Assembly: GCF_905171765.1 (NCBI RefSeq) | Contig: NC_053397.1 | Span: forward strand, 7,755,677-7,819,676 | DNA length: 64,000 nt | From: Bufo bufo | Taxonomy: Eukaryota; Chordata; Amphibia; Anura; Bufonidae | Direction: 5' to 3' | Part shown: piece after piece, positions 45,501-56,032 of the stretch | Layout of the letters: every line of letters begins with the position of its first letter | How positions within the stretch are numbered: the first letter of the stretch is position 1 | Translations under genes and position numbers: made by a program | The notes under the pieces: model-generated | What the model saw: the letters and a program-made list of their open reading frames with translations, nothing else | Databases searched by the model: none | What the model was told of the DNA's origin: nothing

Positions 45501-47055
45501 CAGTCGTGGCCAAAAGTTTTGAGAATGACACAAATATTAGTTTTCACAAAATTTGCTGCTAAACTGCTTTTAGATCTTTGTTTCAGTTGTTTCTGTGATG
45601 TAGTGAAATATAATTACAGGCACTTCATACGTTTCAAAGGCTTTATCGACAATTACATGACATTGATGCAAAGAGTCAGTATTTGCAGTGTTGGCCCTTC
45701 TTTTTCAGGACCTCTGCAATCCGACTGCGCATGCTCTCAACCAACTTCTGGGCCAATTCCTGACTGATACAACCCATTCTTTCATAATCACTTCTTGGAG
45801 TTTGTCAGAATTAGTGGGTTTTTGTTTGTCCACCCGCCTCTTGAGGATTGACCACAAGTTCTCAATGGGATTAAGATCTGGGGAGTTTCCAGGCCATGGA
45901 CCCAAAATGTCAACGTTTTGGTCCCCGAGCCACTTAGTTATCACTTTTGCCTTATGGCACGGTGCTCCATCGTGCTGGAAAATGCATTGTTCTTCACCAA
46001 ACTGTTGTTGGATTGTTGGAAGAAGTTGCTGTTGGAGGGTGTTTTGGTGCTATTCTTTATTCATGGCTGTGTTTTTGGGCAAAATTGTGAGTGAGCCCAC
46101 TCCCTTGGATGAGAAGCAACCCCACACATGAATGGTCTCAGGATGCTTTACTGTTGGCATGACACAGGACTGATGGTAGCGCTCACCTTTTCTTCTCCGG
46201 ACAAGCCTTTTTCCAGATGCCCCAAACAATCGGAAAGAGGCTTCATCGGAGAATATGACTTTGCCCCAGTCCTCAGCAGTCCATTCACCATACTTTCTGC
46301 AGAAGATCAATCTGTCCCTGATGGTTTTTTGGGAGAGAAGTGGCTTCTTTTCTGGCCTTCTTGACACCAGGCCATCTTCCAAAAGTCTTGGCCTCACTGT
46401 GCGTGCAGATGCGCTCACATCTGCCTGTTGCCATTACTGAGCAAGCTCTGCACTGGTGGCACTCCGATCCCGCAGCTGAATCCTCTTTAGGAGACGATCC
46501 TGGCGCTTGCTGGACTTTCTTGGACGCCCTGAAGCCTTCTTAACAAGAATTGAACCTCTTTCCTTGAAGTTCTTGATGATCCTATAAATTGTTGATTGAG
46601 GTGCAATCTTAGTAGCCACAATATCCTTGCCTGTAAAGCCATTTTTATGCAACGCAATGATGGCTGCACGCGTTTCTTTGCAGGTCACCATGGTTAACAA
46701 TGGAAGAACAATGATTTCAAGCATCACCCTCCTTTTAACATGTCAAGTCTGCCATTTTAACCCAATCAGCCTGACATAATGATCTCCAGCCTTGTGCTCG
46801 TCAACATTCTCACCTGAGTTAACAAGACGATTACTGAAATGATCTCAGCAGGTCCTTTAATGACAGCAATGAAATGCAGTGGAAAGTTTTTTTTGGGATT
46901 AAGTTAATTTTCATGGCAAAGAAGGACTATGCAATTCATCTGATCACTCTCCATAACATTCTGGAGTAGATGCAAATTGCTATTATAAAAACTTAAGCAG
47001 CAACTTTTCCAATTTCCAATATTTATGTAATTCTCAAAACTTTTGGACACGACTG
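45501..47055 (-). mobile_element. Tc1 transposon, second family, 1555 bp, inactivated
   Basis: Flanked by TA (45499-45500 and 47056-47057). Outer termini cagtcgtggccaaaagtttt and aaaacttttggacacgactg are inverses with one mismatch. Unlike the copy at 12480, homology between the ends fades after ~35-40 bp. It encodes a minus-strand transposase with two in-frame stops. Confidence 0.9.
45705..46691 (-). pseudogene. Tc1 transposase with two nonsense codons (~328 codons)
   Basis: One continuous minus-strand frame from ATG 46691 (MVTCKETRAAIIALHKNGFT) to TGA/TAA at 45705, closed only by TAA at 46434-46436 and TAG at 46050-46052. Visible: N-terminal helix-turn-helix with GRPRKSSKR; first Asp in VIFSDEASFRLFG; second Asp in FQHDGAPCHKAK (between the second stop and 45944); Glu in NSPDLNPIENLW. 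There is no frameshift, so the damage is limited to point changes. It belongs to a different Tc1 family from the 12.5-kb copy. Confidence 0.88.
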
Positions 47056-47057
47056 TA

Positions 47058-48069
47058 CATAGTCATGTCACAGGACTGGGAAAATGGAGAATTAACTCCT
47101 CGTGTGGTCAGCAATGTTCCTGGCCCCACATCTGAACATTGCAGCAGGATTCGGGAGTCAATGGCTTCCGTTCCCGCCGTTCACCCTCGTAGGCTTCAGG
47201 CCGCATTGTGTACGATGAGGACAGATAGTGATGCGTGAGCCCTGGAGATGCTCTCCGGTATACGTCTCCACACCGCGCTCTGGTTATCGCGTCCTACAAT
47301 GAGATTATTCCTTCTTTCTCTTCCAGAGTTCGATCTCGACGGTCTTGTTCATTTTCTATAGAGACGCAGAATTTATTCCAAGCCCCGGGATCAATTCATA
47401 TTTAACAACTGGAGAGATATCTGTTTCTGGCACGAGGACGGCCGGAGCAGTGAGCGCTGCCATCACTCGCGTCTGTGTGCAGCTTTTACACTAATCTCCA
47501 ATGTCCAATCTCATTTTTCTCCCTCCAGTCGATGACGCGGCCCGCCGTTCACACAATCGCGCAGTAATTTCACTTGTTGGATGGCGAGGTTCACTTACTT
47601 CCAGCAGATGCATTAACCTCACTAGACCCCATAAAAAGAAAGCATTAGAAGCCGCAACGTGCGCCTCTGCCGACATTCACTCCGAGATCTGCGAAAAATT
47701 CCGTGCAATTTACAAGGACACTTTGATGATGAAGGAAATATCAAAGTGTCTCACGAGCAATGCTCAGCGAATGACAGGACCCCAGCGGCCCCCGCACAGA
47801 ACATCGCAACGCTTACTACTACAAGGAAATAACACATCCATATTAGTGATGACAGCCAGTGGCTACTGGGGCTCAAAGACCCCTCCGTCAATTAAGGGGG
47901 CAGCAGAGCTTTGAAGTGTGTGGGGGGAGGGGGCTTGTTATAATTTCACAATAATTACATCACTAGGCTATATCTGGGAAGTACTAAAGAGGGGAACAGA
48001 AATCCGTATGTATGCTACATTGCCCACCATTTTTTATTTACGCTGCACCCAAGTCATAAGGGGTAGGAA
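47058..48069. other. No gene seen
   Basis: Moderately GC-rich DNA with a G-run at 47921-47933. The 137-codon frame at 47501-47914 has no recognisable domain and I do not call it. Confidence 0.45.
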
Positions 48070-50309
48070 GAGCACTACATACAGATTATACAGCCTTCAC
48101 TAGGGGGAGCTCACTACATACAGATTATACAGTCACCAATAGAGGGAGCTCACTACATACAGATTATACAGTCACCACTAGAGGGAGCTCACTACATACA
48201 GATTATACAGCCACCACTAGAGGGAGCTCAGTACATACAGATCATACAGTCACCACTAGGGGGAGCTCACTACATACAGATTATACAGTCACCAATAGAG
48301 GGAGCTCACTACATACAGATTATACAGCCACCACTAGAGGGAGCTCACTACATACAGATTATACAGCCACCACTAGAGGGAGCTCACTAGATACAGATCA
48401 TACAGTCACCACTAGGGGAAGCTCACTAGATACAGATTATATAGCCACCACTAGAGGGAGCTCACTACGTACAGATTATATAGCCACCACTAGAGGGAGC
48501 TCACTACATACAGATTATACAGCCTTCACTAGAGGTAGCTCACTACATACAGATTATACAGTCACCAATAGAGGGAGCTCAATACATACAGGTTATACAG
48601 CCTTCACTAGAGGGAGCTCACTGCATACAGATTATACAGCCACCGCTAGAGGGAGCTCACTACATACAGATTATACAGCCACCACTAGAGGGGGCTCACT
48701 ACATACAGAGTATACAGCCACCACTAGAGGGAGCTCACTACATACAGATTATACAGCCACCACTAGAGGGAGCTCACTGCATACAGATTATACAGCCACC
48801 ACTAGAGGGAGCTCACTACATACAGATTATACAGCCACCACTAGAGGGAGATCACTACATACAGATTATACAGCCACCACTAGAGGGAGCTCACTACATA
48901 CAGATTATACAGCCTTCACTAGAGGGAGCTCACTAGATACAGATTATACAGCCTTCACTAGATGGAGCTCACTACGTACAGATTATACAGCCACCACTAG
49001 AGGGAGCTCACTACATACAGATTATACAGCCACCACTAGAGGGAGCTCACTACATACAGATTATACAGCCCCCACTAGAGGGAGCTCACTACATACAGAT
49101 TATACAGCCACCACTAGAGGGAGCTCACTACATACAGATTATACAGCCTTCACTAGAGGGAGCTCACTACATACAGATTATACAGTCACCACTAGAGGGA
49201 GCTCACTACATACAGATTATACAGCCACCACTAGAGGGAGCTTACTACATACAGATTATAAAGCCTTTACTAGAGGGCGCTCACTACATACATATTATAC
49301 AGCCACCACTAGAGGGAGCTTACTACAGAGAGATATATACAGCCACCACTCGAAGGAGCTCTCTACATTCAGATTATAAAGCTACCACTAGAGGGAGCTC
49401 AATACAGACAGATTATATAGCTGCAACTAGTGGGAGTTTACTACATACAGATTATATAGCCACCACTAGAGGGAGCTCACTACATACAGATTATACAGCC
49501 ACCACTACGGGAAGCTCACTACATACAGATTATAGAGCCACCACTAGAGGGAGCTCACTACATACAGATTATACAGTCACCACTAGAGGGAGCTCAATAC
49601 AGACAGATTATATAGCCACAACTAGGGGGAGTTTACTACATACAGATTATACAGCCACCACTAGCAGGAGCTCAGTACATACAGATTATACAACCACCAC
49701 TTGAGGGAGATCACTACATACTGACTATATAGCTACCACTAGAGGGAGCTCAACATATATAGATTATATAGACTCCACTAGGGGGAGCTCACAACATATA
49801 GATTATACAGCCACTACTAGGGGGAGCTTACTACATACAGATTATAAAGCCACCACTAGGAAGAGCTCACTACATATAAATTATACAGTCACCACTAGAA
49901 GGAGCTCACTACATATACATCATACAGTCATCACTAGGGGAGCTCACTACATACAGATTATACAGTCACCACTAGGGGAGCTCACTGCATACAGATTGTA
50001 CAGCCACCACTAGAGGAAGCTCACTGCATACAGATTATACAGTCACTACTAGAAGGAGCTCAGTACATAGAGATTATACAGCCACCACTAGAGGAAGTTC
50101 ACTGCATACAGATTATACAGCCACAACTAGGTGGAGCTCAGTACATACAGATTATACAGCCACCACTAGAAGGAGCTCACTACATACAGATTATACAGCC
50201 ACCACTAGGGGGAGGTCACTACATACAGATTATACAGCCACCACTAGAAGGAGCTCACTACATACAGATTATACAGCCACCACTAGGGGGAGCTCACTAC
50301 ATACAGATT
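48070..50309. repeat. 39-bp minisatellite with CTCF-like core, left part (~57 copies)
   Basis: The unit is agctcactacatacagatta plus tacagccaccactagaggg. Each unit carries CCACTAGAGGGAGC or CCACTAGGGGGAGC, close to the CTCF core CCACCAGGGGGCGC. The array becomes degenerate at 49300-50000 and homogeneous again next to the DIRS insertion. Confidence 0.95.
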
Positions 50310-50456
50310 TTATTACAAGACCCGGAGGCTCCTATTGCTATTCTCCTTCTTTACTCTGACCAATAGCAGCAAAGAAAAAAATGAACATGTGACCAAACCC
50401 CTCCCCATAGTCCTAGTATAATAGGTAACTCCTCCTGTAAAACCCCCTCTTTCTTT
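50310..50456 (+). repeat. DIRS-A left inverted terminal repeat
   Basis: Pairs with 55844-55970 and onward: taggtaactcctcctgtaaa and gaacatgtgaccaaacccct have exact inverses on the right, and the core is nearly identical. The right repeat extends ~45 bp further outward than the left, the asymmetry expected of DIRS1. Confidence 0.9.
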
Positions 50457-51106
50457 GCTGCTGACCGCAGAGATAAGTACATTCAAAGCATTACTGTGAC
50501 TATACTGTGTGACTATACTGTGTTGGGTTATATATATATACATATATAGTTATAGGCTTTTATGGTTTCTTAACCTTTGTTTGGGGGAGCCTGCTGGCTC
50601 TATTTGTGGTGTGGATTTTTTCCCCTACAGGTTGCCTATATCTTTATGGGTCTTATTTTTAGCCCTTCTTAGGCATTATATATATTGCTGGCACCCCTGT
50701 ACCCCTATACGGGTACTTACTGCTTCTTCCCCTTCATATTGGCTCTTCCCCCGCCTGTTTCTGTCTTCAGAGCGGGGGATTTCCAGTGCTGCGCTTGACG
50801 CGGCGTTTACTTTGATCTCTCTCCTGTCGGGGGATTTTCCCGCCTCCGGCTCTCTGCTTCAGAGCGCGGCGCCCGAGATCTCACAAGATTTCGGGCGCTT
50901 CCGGTTACTTGCGCTCAGGACATCATTGCCAGCGTTTCCTGCATGCAGACAGGTTGTACCTTTTCCCTCTCCCTCCAGCGCTGTCCTTTTTTCTCCGTTG
51001 GCTTGGGGCAAATCCCCCTGCCATTCACCAACTACAATCCATAGGGGCATCCCATCTTATATTACATCCTAAGATCAGGAAGTTGGGGCAATACAAGGGC
51101 CAGAAG

Positions 51107-52500
51107 ATGCCTAGGTCCCACATTAGTGATCAGGGCTCAGCAGAGGAGGAACTTCCTCTGGCTGATTTAACCCCTTCTGTGCACACTGATCAGGGCAGAA
51201 TGCAGGCAAATCAAGCTCAGGCTTTTCAGATGTCTGTTTCAAATGCCATTGCAGCAGCTATGGGATCCATGACATCTGTCATATCCCAGTCCATTGCACA
51301 GGCCCTAGCTGCCCATCCAGCTACCTCTAGTATGCCGCAGCCCGCTACGGTTTCCAAACCAGCCGGGCCTGGGCCGCATGCCTCCAGAACAACCTTGACT
51401 GGTGATGATGTTGCCACCAATGTTGGCGCGCTTGGTTCGCGCAAGAGAGCCTGTCCGCGTCAGGCAGAACGCACGCGAGAATGGAAATGTGCTAGAGCAC
51501 AACAGGATTAGGCTACTGACTCTGAGGTCGGTTCTGAGGAGGAGGCTATTGATGACGCCTTTGAGGAGGCAGAGCAGGATCCCTCCGGGGTCATGGAATC
51601 TAACCCGCTACCCGGGTGTAGTACTCAAAGATCGTTTGCAGACGCACTTCCTGCAGATTTGGTGGACCCCTCTGGGGACCCGTTATTTAACCCTGACTCG
51701 CTCCATCACCCGCGTTCCGCGGAATGGCTACCTTTGGACCATGTGTCCAAATATTTGGAGGCGCGGGTGCGGTGCCCTCTATCCAGAGAGGCCCGCAATA
51801 AGCTCAGGGCGGAATGCCCCAGACCGATCATCCCCAACAAGGTCTGCGATACCCCGTCTGTGGATCCGAAAATGATCCAATTCCTTTCTAAAGCGGGTTG
51901 GAACCCGCGTAAGGGCCTGGAGTCAGCCCTGCGCTCCTGCCAGGACAAGCTCCTGGACGTGTTCGGCCCTCTAGCCAAGATTTTTGATCTGGCGGAGTCA
52001 GCTAAGGCTGAGGGCGGTCAGGTAGACCCAGTAGAGTTGCGCGAATGGGTGCAGCGCGCCATTTGCATTACGGGCAACGTGAATACGTCCCTATCCATGG
52101 AACGGCGCAAGGCAATCTTGTTCAAAATTGAACCAAAACTCGCAAACCTGGCACTGACAGAGACGGGAAAGGAGGCTCAAGGCCTACTATTTGGAGAGTC
52201 CTTCATCAAGGACCTAGGCCGCTATGTAGGCGCTTTCACCGCCCTAGATAAGGCCCAAAGTTCCATGAAAAGAGTTTTCCATGGTAGGGTCTCTACCAGG
52301 GCCGGCAGTTTCAGGGGCCGTCTGTCCGGCCGCGCCCAGTACCAGTCCCGTGGCTCGGGTCGAGGCTCCTCACAAAGACCGGCTTTCCAGGAGCACAGGC
52401 GGGATCCTGCGCCTTTCTTCCCATCCAGAGGAAATCCTTGGAGATCCAGGGGATATAGAGGACAACCCGGTTCCAGACGCCCCTACGGTAAGACCGCTGC
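51107..52500 (+). pseudogene. DIRS-A gag, one in-frame TAG
   Basis: Starts at ATG 51107 (MPRSHISDQGSAEEELPLAD). The first ~135 residues are Ala/Gln/Pro-rich. A TAG at 51509-51511 interrupts it. The same frame resumes with an acidic stretch, then WLPLDHVSKYLEARVRCPLS and a helical gag-like region, and ends in an Arg/Gly-rich nucleic-acid-binding tail (RAQYQSRGSGRGSSQ) near 52500. No zinc finger, unlike DIRS-B. The frame does not stop after gag but stays open into the recombinase, so the gag end is inferred from the start of RT homology and comparison with DIRS-B. Confidence 0.75.
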
Positions 52501-54542
52501 CCCATTTCAATTCTTTAAATGCTTGTGTAGGGGGCAGACTACGTCTCTTTTCTCAGGCCTGGTCCCGCATCACCTCAGACCAATGGGTCCTATCCACGGT
52601 CAGGGGTTTTCACATAGAACTGACGTCTTTCCCTCTGTCCATTTCTCTCCCACACCCGGTGGTGTTGTCAGAACAGAACCGCGTTCTGGTGGACTCAGAG
52701 TTGTCGGACCTGGTCCGCAAGGGGGCAGTAGAACCAGCCCCAGGACCCCCTTACGGGGTAATCAGCAACATCTTTCTGGTTGCAAAGAAGGGGGGTCAGA
52801 TGAGACCCGTCATCAATTTACGCGCTCTCAACGCGTTTGTCGTTTACCGCCATTTCAAAATGGAGGGGATCCACTTACTGCGAGATTTACTGCAGATGGG
52901 CGATTGGATGGTCAAATTGGACCTAAAAGACGCTTATCTTACGGTACCGGTAGAGGACGTGTCCAGAAATCTCCTCTGTTTCTCTTGGCAGGGCAGCGTT
53001 TGGCGGTTTACGTGCCTCCCATTCGGCCTCTCGTCGGCTCCATGGTGTTTCACCAAACTGATGCGTCCAGCCATGGCCTGGCTCCGCAGTCGGGGAGTTC
53101 GCCTCATCATTTATCTGGACGATATCCTGATCATGGCTCAGGACCGTTCGGTGTTACTAGACCACCTTCGCTGGACCATGGACCTGCTCTCAGAGCTGGG
53201 GTTCCTGCTCAATCGGGAGAAGTCCTGTCTCTCTCCATCCCGAGAGATGGAGTTCCTCGGGTTCATGGTGGATTCCACAGCGGGGACCCTCAGCTTACCA
53301 TCGGCCAAGATTCGGTCGATTCGCAAAGAACTGCTCAGAGCCAGGTCGTCCCCCCGTATCCCGTTACGTCAGCTGGCGAGGATAATAGGCCTTCTTGCAT
53401 CATCCATCCAGGCGGTCTTCCCAGCCCCGCTCCATTACCGGGCTCTCCAGCGCCTGAAAATCGCTCATCTACGGAAGGGAGCTTCCTACGTGGACTGGAT
53501 TCCCTTGGACGAGGAAACCAGGGAGGAGCTGTCCTGGTGGATCCACAACTTGCATGCCTGGAACGGCAAGGCGATTTTTGGTCAGCGCCCGGATTTCGTG
53601 GTGGACTCGGACGCCAGCCTATCGGGCTGGGGGGCTCACTGCGAGGGAATCACGACTGGCGGAGGCTGGTCAGAAATAGAGACGGGGTTCCACATCAATG
53701 CGTTGGAACTGTTGGCGGGCTCTTTTGCAATCAAGAGCTTCACGAGGGACACGGCCAGATCCTGCATTCAATTGCGTATGGACAACGTGTCAGCTGTACG
53801 TTACATCAACGGCATGGGAGGAACCCGGTCCACCATTTTATCACGGTTGGCGAAGGACTTCTGGGACTATTGCCTATTCAAGGAATTGGTGGTCTTGGCA
53901 GAATACCTTCCGGGCGTTCACAACATCCACGCGGACTGGAGTTCTCGTCATCTTTCGGATTCCAGCGACTGGCAGTTAGATCCAACGGTGTTCCGCTCCT
54001 TGATGTCGATTTGGGGACCTTGCTGTATCGACCTGTTTGCCTCGCGCCTGAACACGCAACTGGCACGATTTTACAGCTGGCGCCCGGATCCGGAAGCCGA
54101 GGCCGTGGATGCATTCCTCCAAGATTGGTTCAGAGGGATCCTCTATGCGTTCCCGCCGTTCCAACTGATTCCGCGGACCCTCATTCAAGTGCGCCGGTGT
54201 GTCGCGGAACTGACCTTGCTGGACCCGTTTTGGAGCTCCCAATCATGGTTCCCCCACCTTCTGGAGATGATGGTAGAGATCCCTCGCCTTCTCCCGACGT
54301 CGCCGACTCTCCTCCGCGACCCTCGCCGCCAGCCACATCCTCTTCTCCTGGACGGGACACTGCGCCTGCTGGCGTGTCGGATTTCAGGGGACCCTGGGAG
54401 GTCCCGGGAGTTTCGGGTACAGCTAAAGTCCTTCTGGAGAACGCATGGGCCCCAGGAACCAGGAGATCTTATAGATCAGCCTGGGGGTTTTGGGCTGACT
54501 GGTGCTTGGCTAGGGACTTGGATCCCATTTCAGCACCTGTGA
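52281..54542 (+). CDS. DIRS-A reverse transcriptase/RNase H/methyltransferase-like ORF (753 aa)
   Basis: An uninterrupted frame, +1 relative to gag. The ATG at 52281 is the first available; recognisable homology begins near 52550 (ITSDQWVLSTVRGF). RT catalytic motifs: LDLKDAYL (Asp at residue 214) and YLDD (278-281). RNase H starts at VDSDASLSGWGAH (Asp 444), with MDNVSAV and HADWSS further on. The C-terminal DIRS-specific domain likened to Dam-type methyltransferases has CCIDLFASRLNTQLARFYSW (~584) and YAFPPFQLIP. All key residues seen are intact. It copies the element RNA into DNA. The last ~300 bases overlap the recombinase frame. Confidence 0.88.
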   Translation: MVGSLPGPAVSGAVCPAAPSTSPVARVEAPHKDRLSRSTGGILRLSSHPEEILGDPGDIEDNPVPDAPTVRPLPHFNSLNACVGGRLRLFSQAWSRITSDQWVLSTVRGFHIELTSFPLSISLPHPVVLSEQNRVLVDSELSDLVRKGAVEPAPGPPYGVISNIFLVAKKGGQMRPVINLRALNAFVVYRHFKMEGIHLLRDLLQMGDWMVKLDLKDAYLTVPVEDVSRNLLCFSWQGSVWRFTCLPFGLSSAPWCFTKLMRPAMAWLRSRGVRLIIYLDDILIMAQDRSVLLDHLRWTMDLLSELGFLLNREKSCLSPSREMEFLGFMVDSTAGTLSLPSAKIRSIRKELLRARSSPRIPLRQLARIIGLLASSIQAVFPAPLHYRALQRLKIAHLRKGASYVDWIPLDEETREELSWWIHNLHAWNGKAIFGQRPDFVVDSDASLSGWGAHCEGITTGGGWSEIETGFHINALELLAGSFAIKSFTRDTARSCIQLRMDNVSAVRYINGMGGTRSTILSRLAKDFWDYCLFKELVVLAEYLPGVHNIHADWSSRHLSDSSDWQLDPTVFRSLMSIWGPCCIDLFASRLNTQLARFYSWRPDPEAEAVDAFLQDWFRGILYAFPPFQLIPRTLIQVRRCVAELTLLDPFWSSQSWFPHLLEMMVEIPRLLPTSPTLLRDPRRQPHPLLLDGTLRLLACRISGDPGRSREFRVQLKSFWRTHGPQEPGDLIDQPGGFGLTGAWLGTWIPFQHL

Positions 54543-55330
54543 CGGAGATTTTACATTTCCTGTCTTCCCTCTTCGACCAGGGCAAGGCGTATCGCACCAT
54601 CAGCCTGTTCAGATCTGCCATCTCAGCGTCTCACCAAGGCTTTGACGGGACGCCTGCGGGTCAACACCCTTTGGTCTGCCGGCTGATGCGCGGCTCGCGT
54701 ATGTCTCGACCTCCGAGACCAAGGTTCACCACCACTTGGGACATGTCTCGTGTTCTCTCCTTTTTGTCTGCTTGGCCCCAGAATTCTGAACTCTCCCTTA
54801 GGCAGTTGTCTGCGAAACTGGTCACTCTTCTCTGTTTGATTTCTTGCAAGCGGGTGTCCGATGTCAGGGCTCTGGATCATGATGCCCGCTCCTACACCCC
54901 GGAAGGGGTCACGTTTGACATTTCTAGGAGGACTAAGACCCACATACGCTCTGTCTCCTATCCGGTTTTTCCTGCTTCGCCTTCGCTTTGTCCTGTGGCG
55001 TGCCTTAAGGAATATGAAGTTCGCACTTCTCCTTATAGATCTCGAGAGCTTCCGCAGCTCTTCCTTTCCACGATTCGGCCTTTTGCTCCGGTGACTACTC
55101 CCACGTTGGCGAGGTGGATGAAGTGGATCATGGAGTTGTCGGGTGTGGACGTCTCTCTTTTTTCGGCACATTCCGCTAGGGGGGCATCTGCTACCTCGTT
55201 GGCGGTTTCTGGGGCCAGACTTGAAGACATTTTGAAGTTGGCGGATTGGTCCAGTGTCTCCACGTTCAGGGAGTTTTATTTTAGACCAAGTCCTCATGTG
55301 TTTTCTTCCATCATTGATAACGTGTCTTAG
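54245..55330 (+). CDS. DIRS-A tyrosine recombinase (~361 aa)
   Basis: An integrase/recombinase-type enzyme that would insert the circular DNA by strand exchange at a short shared sequence. I place the start at ATG 54245, the nearest that precedes the domain, but the frame is open far upstream (see findings). A Pro/Ser-rich lead gives way to the SAM-like N-domain (ENAWAPGTRRSYRSAWGFWA). The catalytic residues are all present: Arg203 (ISCKRVSDVRAL), His309-x-x-Arg312 (SAHSARGAS), Trp335 (LADWSS) and Tyr345 (REFYFRP). The stop at 55328-55330 lies just before the internal complementary region. Confidence 0.9.
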   Translation: MVPPPSGDDGRDPSPSPDVADSPPRPSPPATSSSPGRDTAPAGVSDFRGPWEVPGVSGTAKVLLENAWAPGTRRSYRSAWGFWADWCLARDLDPISAPVTEILHFLSSLFDQGKAYRTISLFRSAISASHQGFDGTPAGQHPLVCRLMRGSRMSRPPRPRFTTTWDMSRVLSFLSAWPQNSELSLRQLSAKLVTLLCLISCKRVSDVRALDHDARSYTPEGVTFDISRRTKTHIRSVSYPVFPASPSLCPVACLKEYEVRTSPYRSRELPQLFLSTIRPFAPVTTPTLARWMKWIMELSGVDVSLFSAHSARGASATSLAVSGARLEDILKLADWSSVSTFREFYFRPSPHVFSSIIDNVS

Positions 55331-55341
55331 ACTTTGAACTT

Positions 55342-55439
55342 GCAATCGGAGCCTCCGGGTCTTGTAATAAAATCAGATGATTTTCCTATTTCATGACGTA
55401 AAGTCATGATTTTATTAAAGACACGGAGGCGAGTATTGC
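55342..55439 (+). repeat. DIRS-A internal complementary region
   Basis: 55342-55374 is the complement of the left end of the element, and 55371-55439 is the complement of the right end. They are fused at AATC (55371-55374). Its inverse therefore spells the right-end to left-end junction of a circle, with one GATT. In DIRS1 elements this region is thought to template closure of a circular replication intermediate. Confidence 0.93.
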
Positions 55440-55843
55440 CCTCCCTTATTTTTCCCTCCCTATGTAAGTATTTATGATTACATGTCTGATGGATTGCTTT
55501 GTCTTGAGCATTATGTTTTAACTCTGTGAGTTTTTCCTGAGTAGGTTTTGCGCAACCATGTAGATTGGATATCCTGTATCAATTCGTCTCCTATCACTCT
55601 CTATTTTTTCATCCTTTAGGTTGAGACTGAAATGTTGAGCAGTATTCGTTGTTCTGCATGAGGTTTTGGAGGGTCGGCAGTTTCGGTTCCAGCCGATCGT
55701 TGAAGTGGACGGGACGAGGACTATTCTGTCAAGACTTCGTTCCGGTTTGTTCCTGGTTCGCGCCCAGATGACTGGCGGTTCCTTCCCGTGATGTCCCGAA
55801 TGTTTCGGTTTCCAGTTTCGTTGGGACTTTTGGGACTCTTGTT

Positions 55844-56032
55844 ACAAAGAAAGAGGAGGTTTTACAGGAGGAGTTACCTATTATACTAGGACTATGGGGA
55901 GGGGTTTGGTCACATGTTCATTTTTTTCTTTGTTGCTATTGGTCAGAGTAAAGAAGGAGAATAGCAATACTCGCCTCCGTGTCTTTAATAAAATCATGAC
56001 TTTACGTCATGAAATAGGAAAATCATCTGATT
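55844..56032 (-). repeat. DIRS-A right inverted terminal repeat
   Basis: Inverse of the left repeat, plus a terminal extension with catgactttacgtcatg, a small palindrome. It ends tcatctGATT before the array resumes with atacagcc. Confidence 0.9.

Larger units (their letters stand above)
50310..56032 (+). mobile_element. DIRS-A: nearly intact DIRS1-like retrotransposon, 5.7 kb
   Basis: It sits inside the 39-bp array and interrupts one unit exactly at cagatt/atacagcc. GATT occurs at both junctions (50306-50309 and 56029-56032) and once at the circle junction in the internal complementary region (as AATC, 55371-55374). Inverted terminal repeats, overlapping gag, RT/RNase H/methyltransferase-like and tyrosine recombinase frames, and an internal complementary region complete the DIRS1 plan. 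The only clear lesion is one TAG codon in gag. Confidence 0.93.

Noticed and set aside
47501..47914. Host coding exon of 137 codons
   Set aside because: No recognisable domain, no splice-framed structure and no homology I can recall.
51593..55330. A single 1245-aa protein
   Set aside because: The middle two thirds are the overlapping frame of a well-conserved RT ORF, so I annotate gag and recombinase separately and treat the open frame as a finding.
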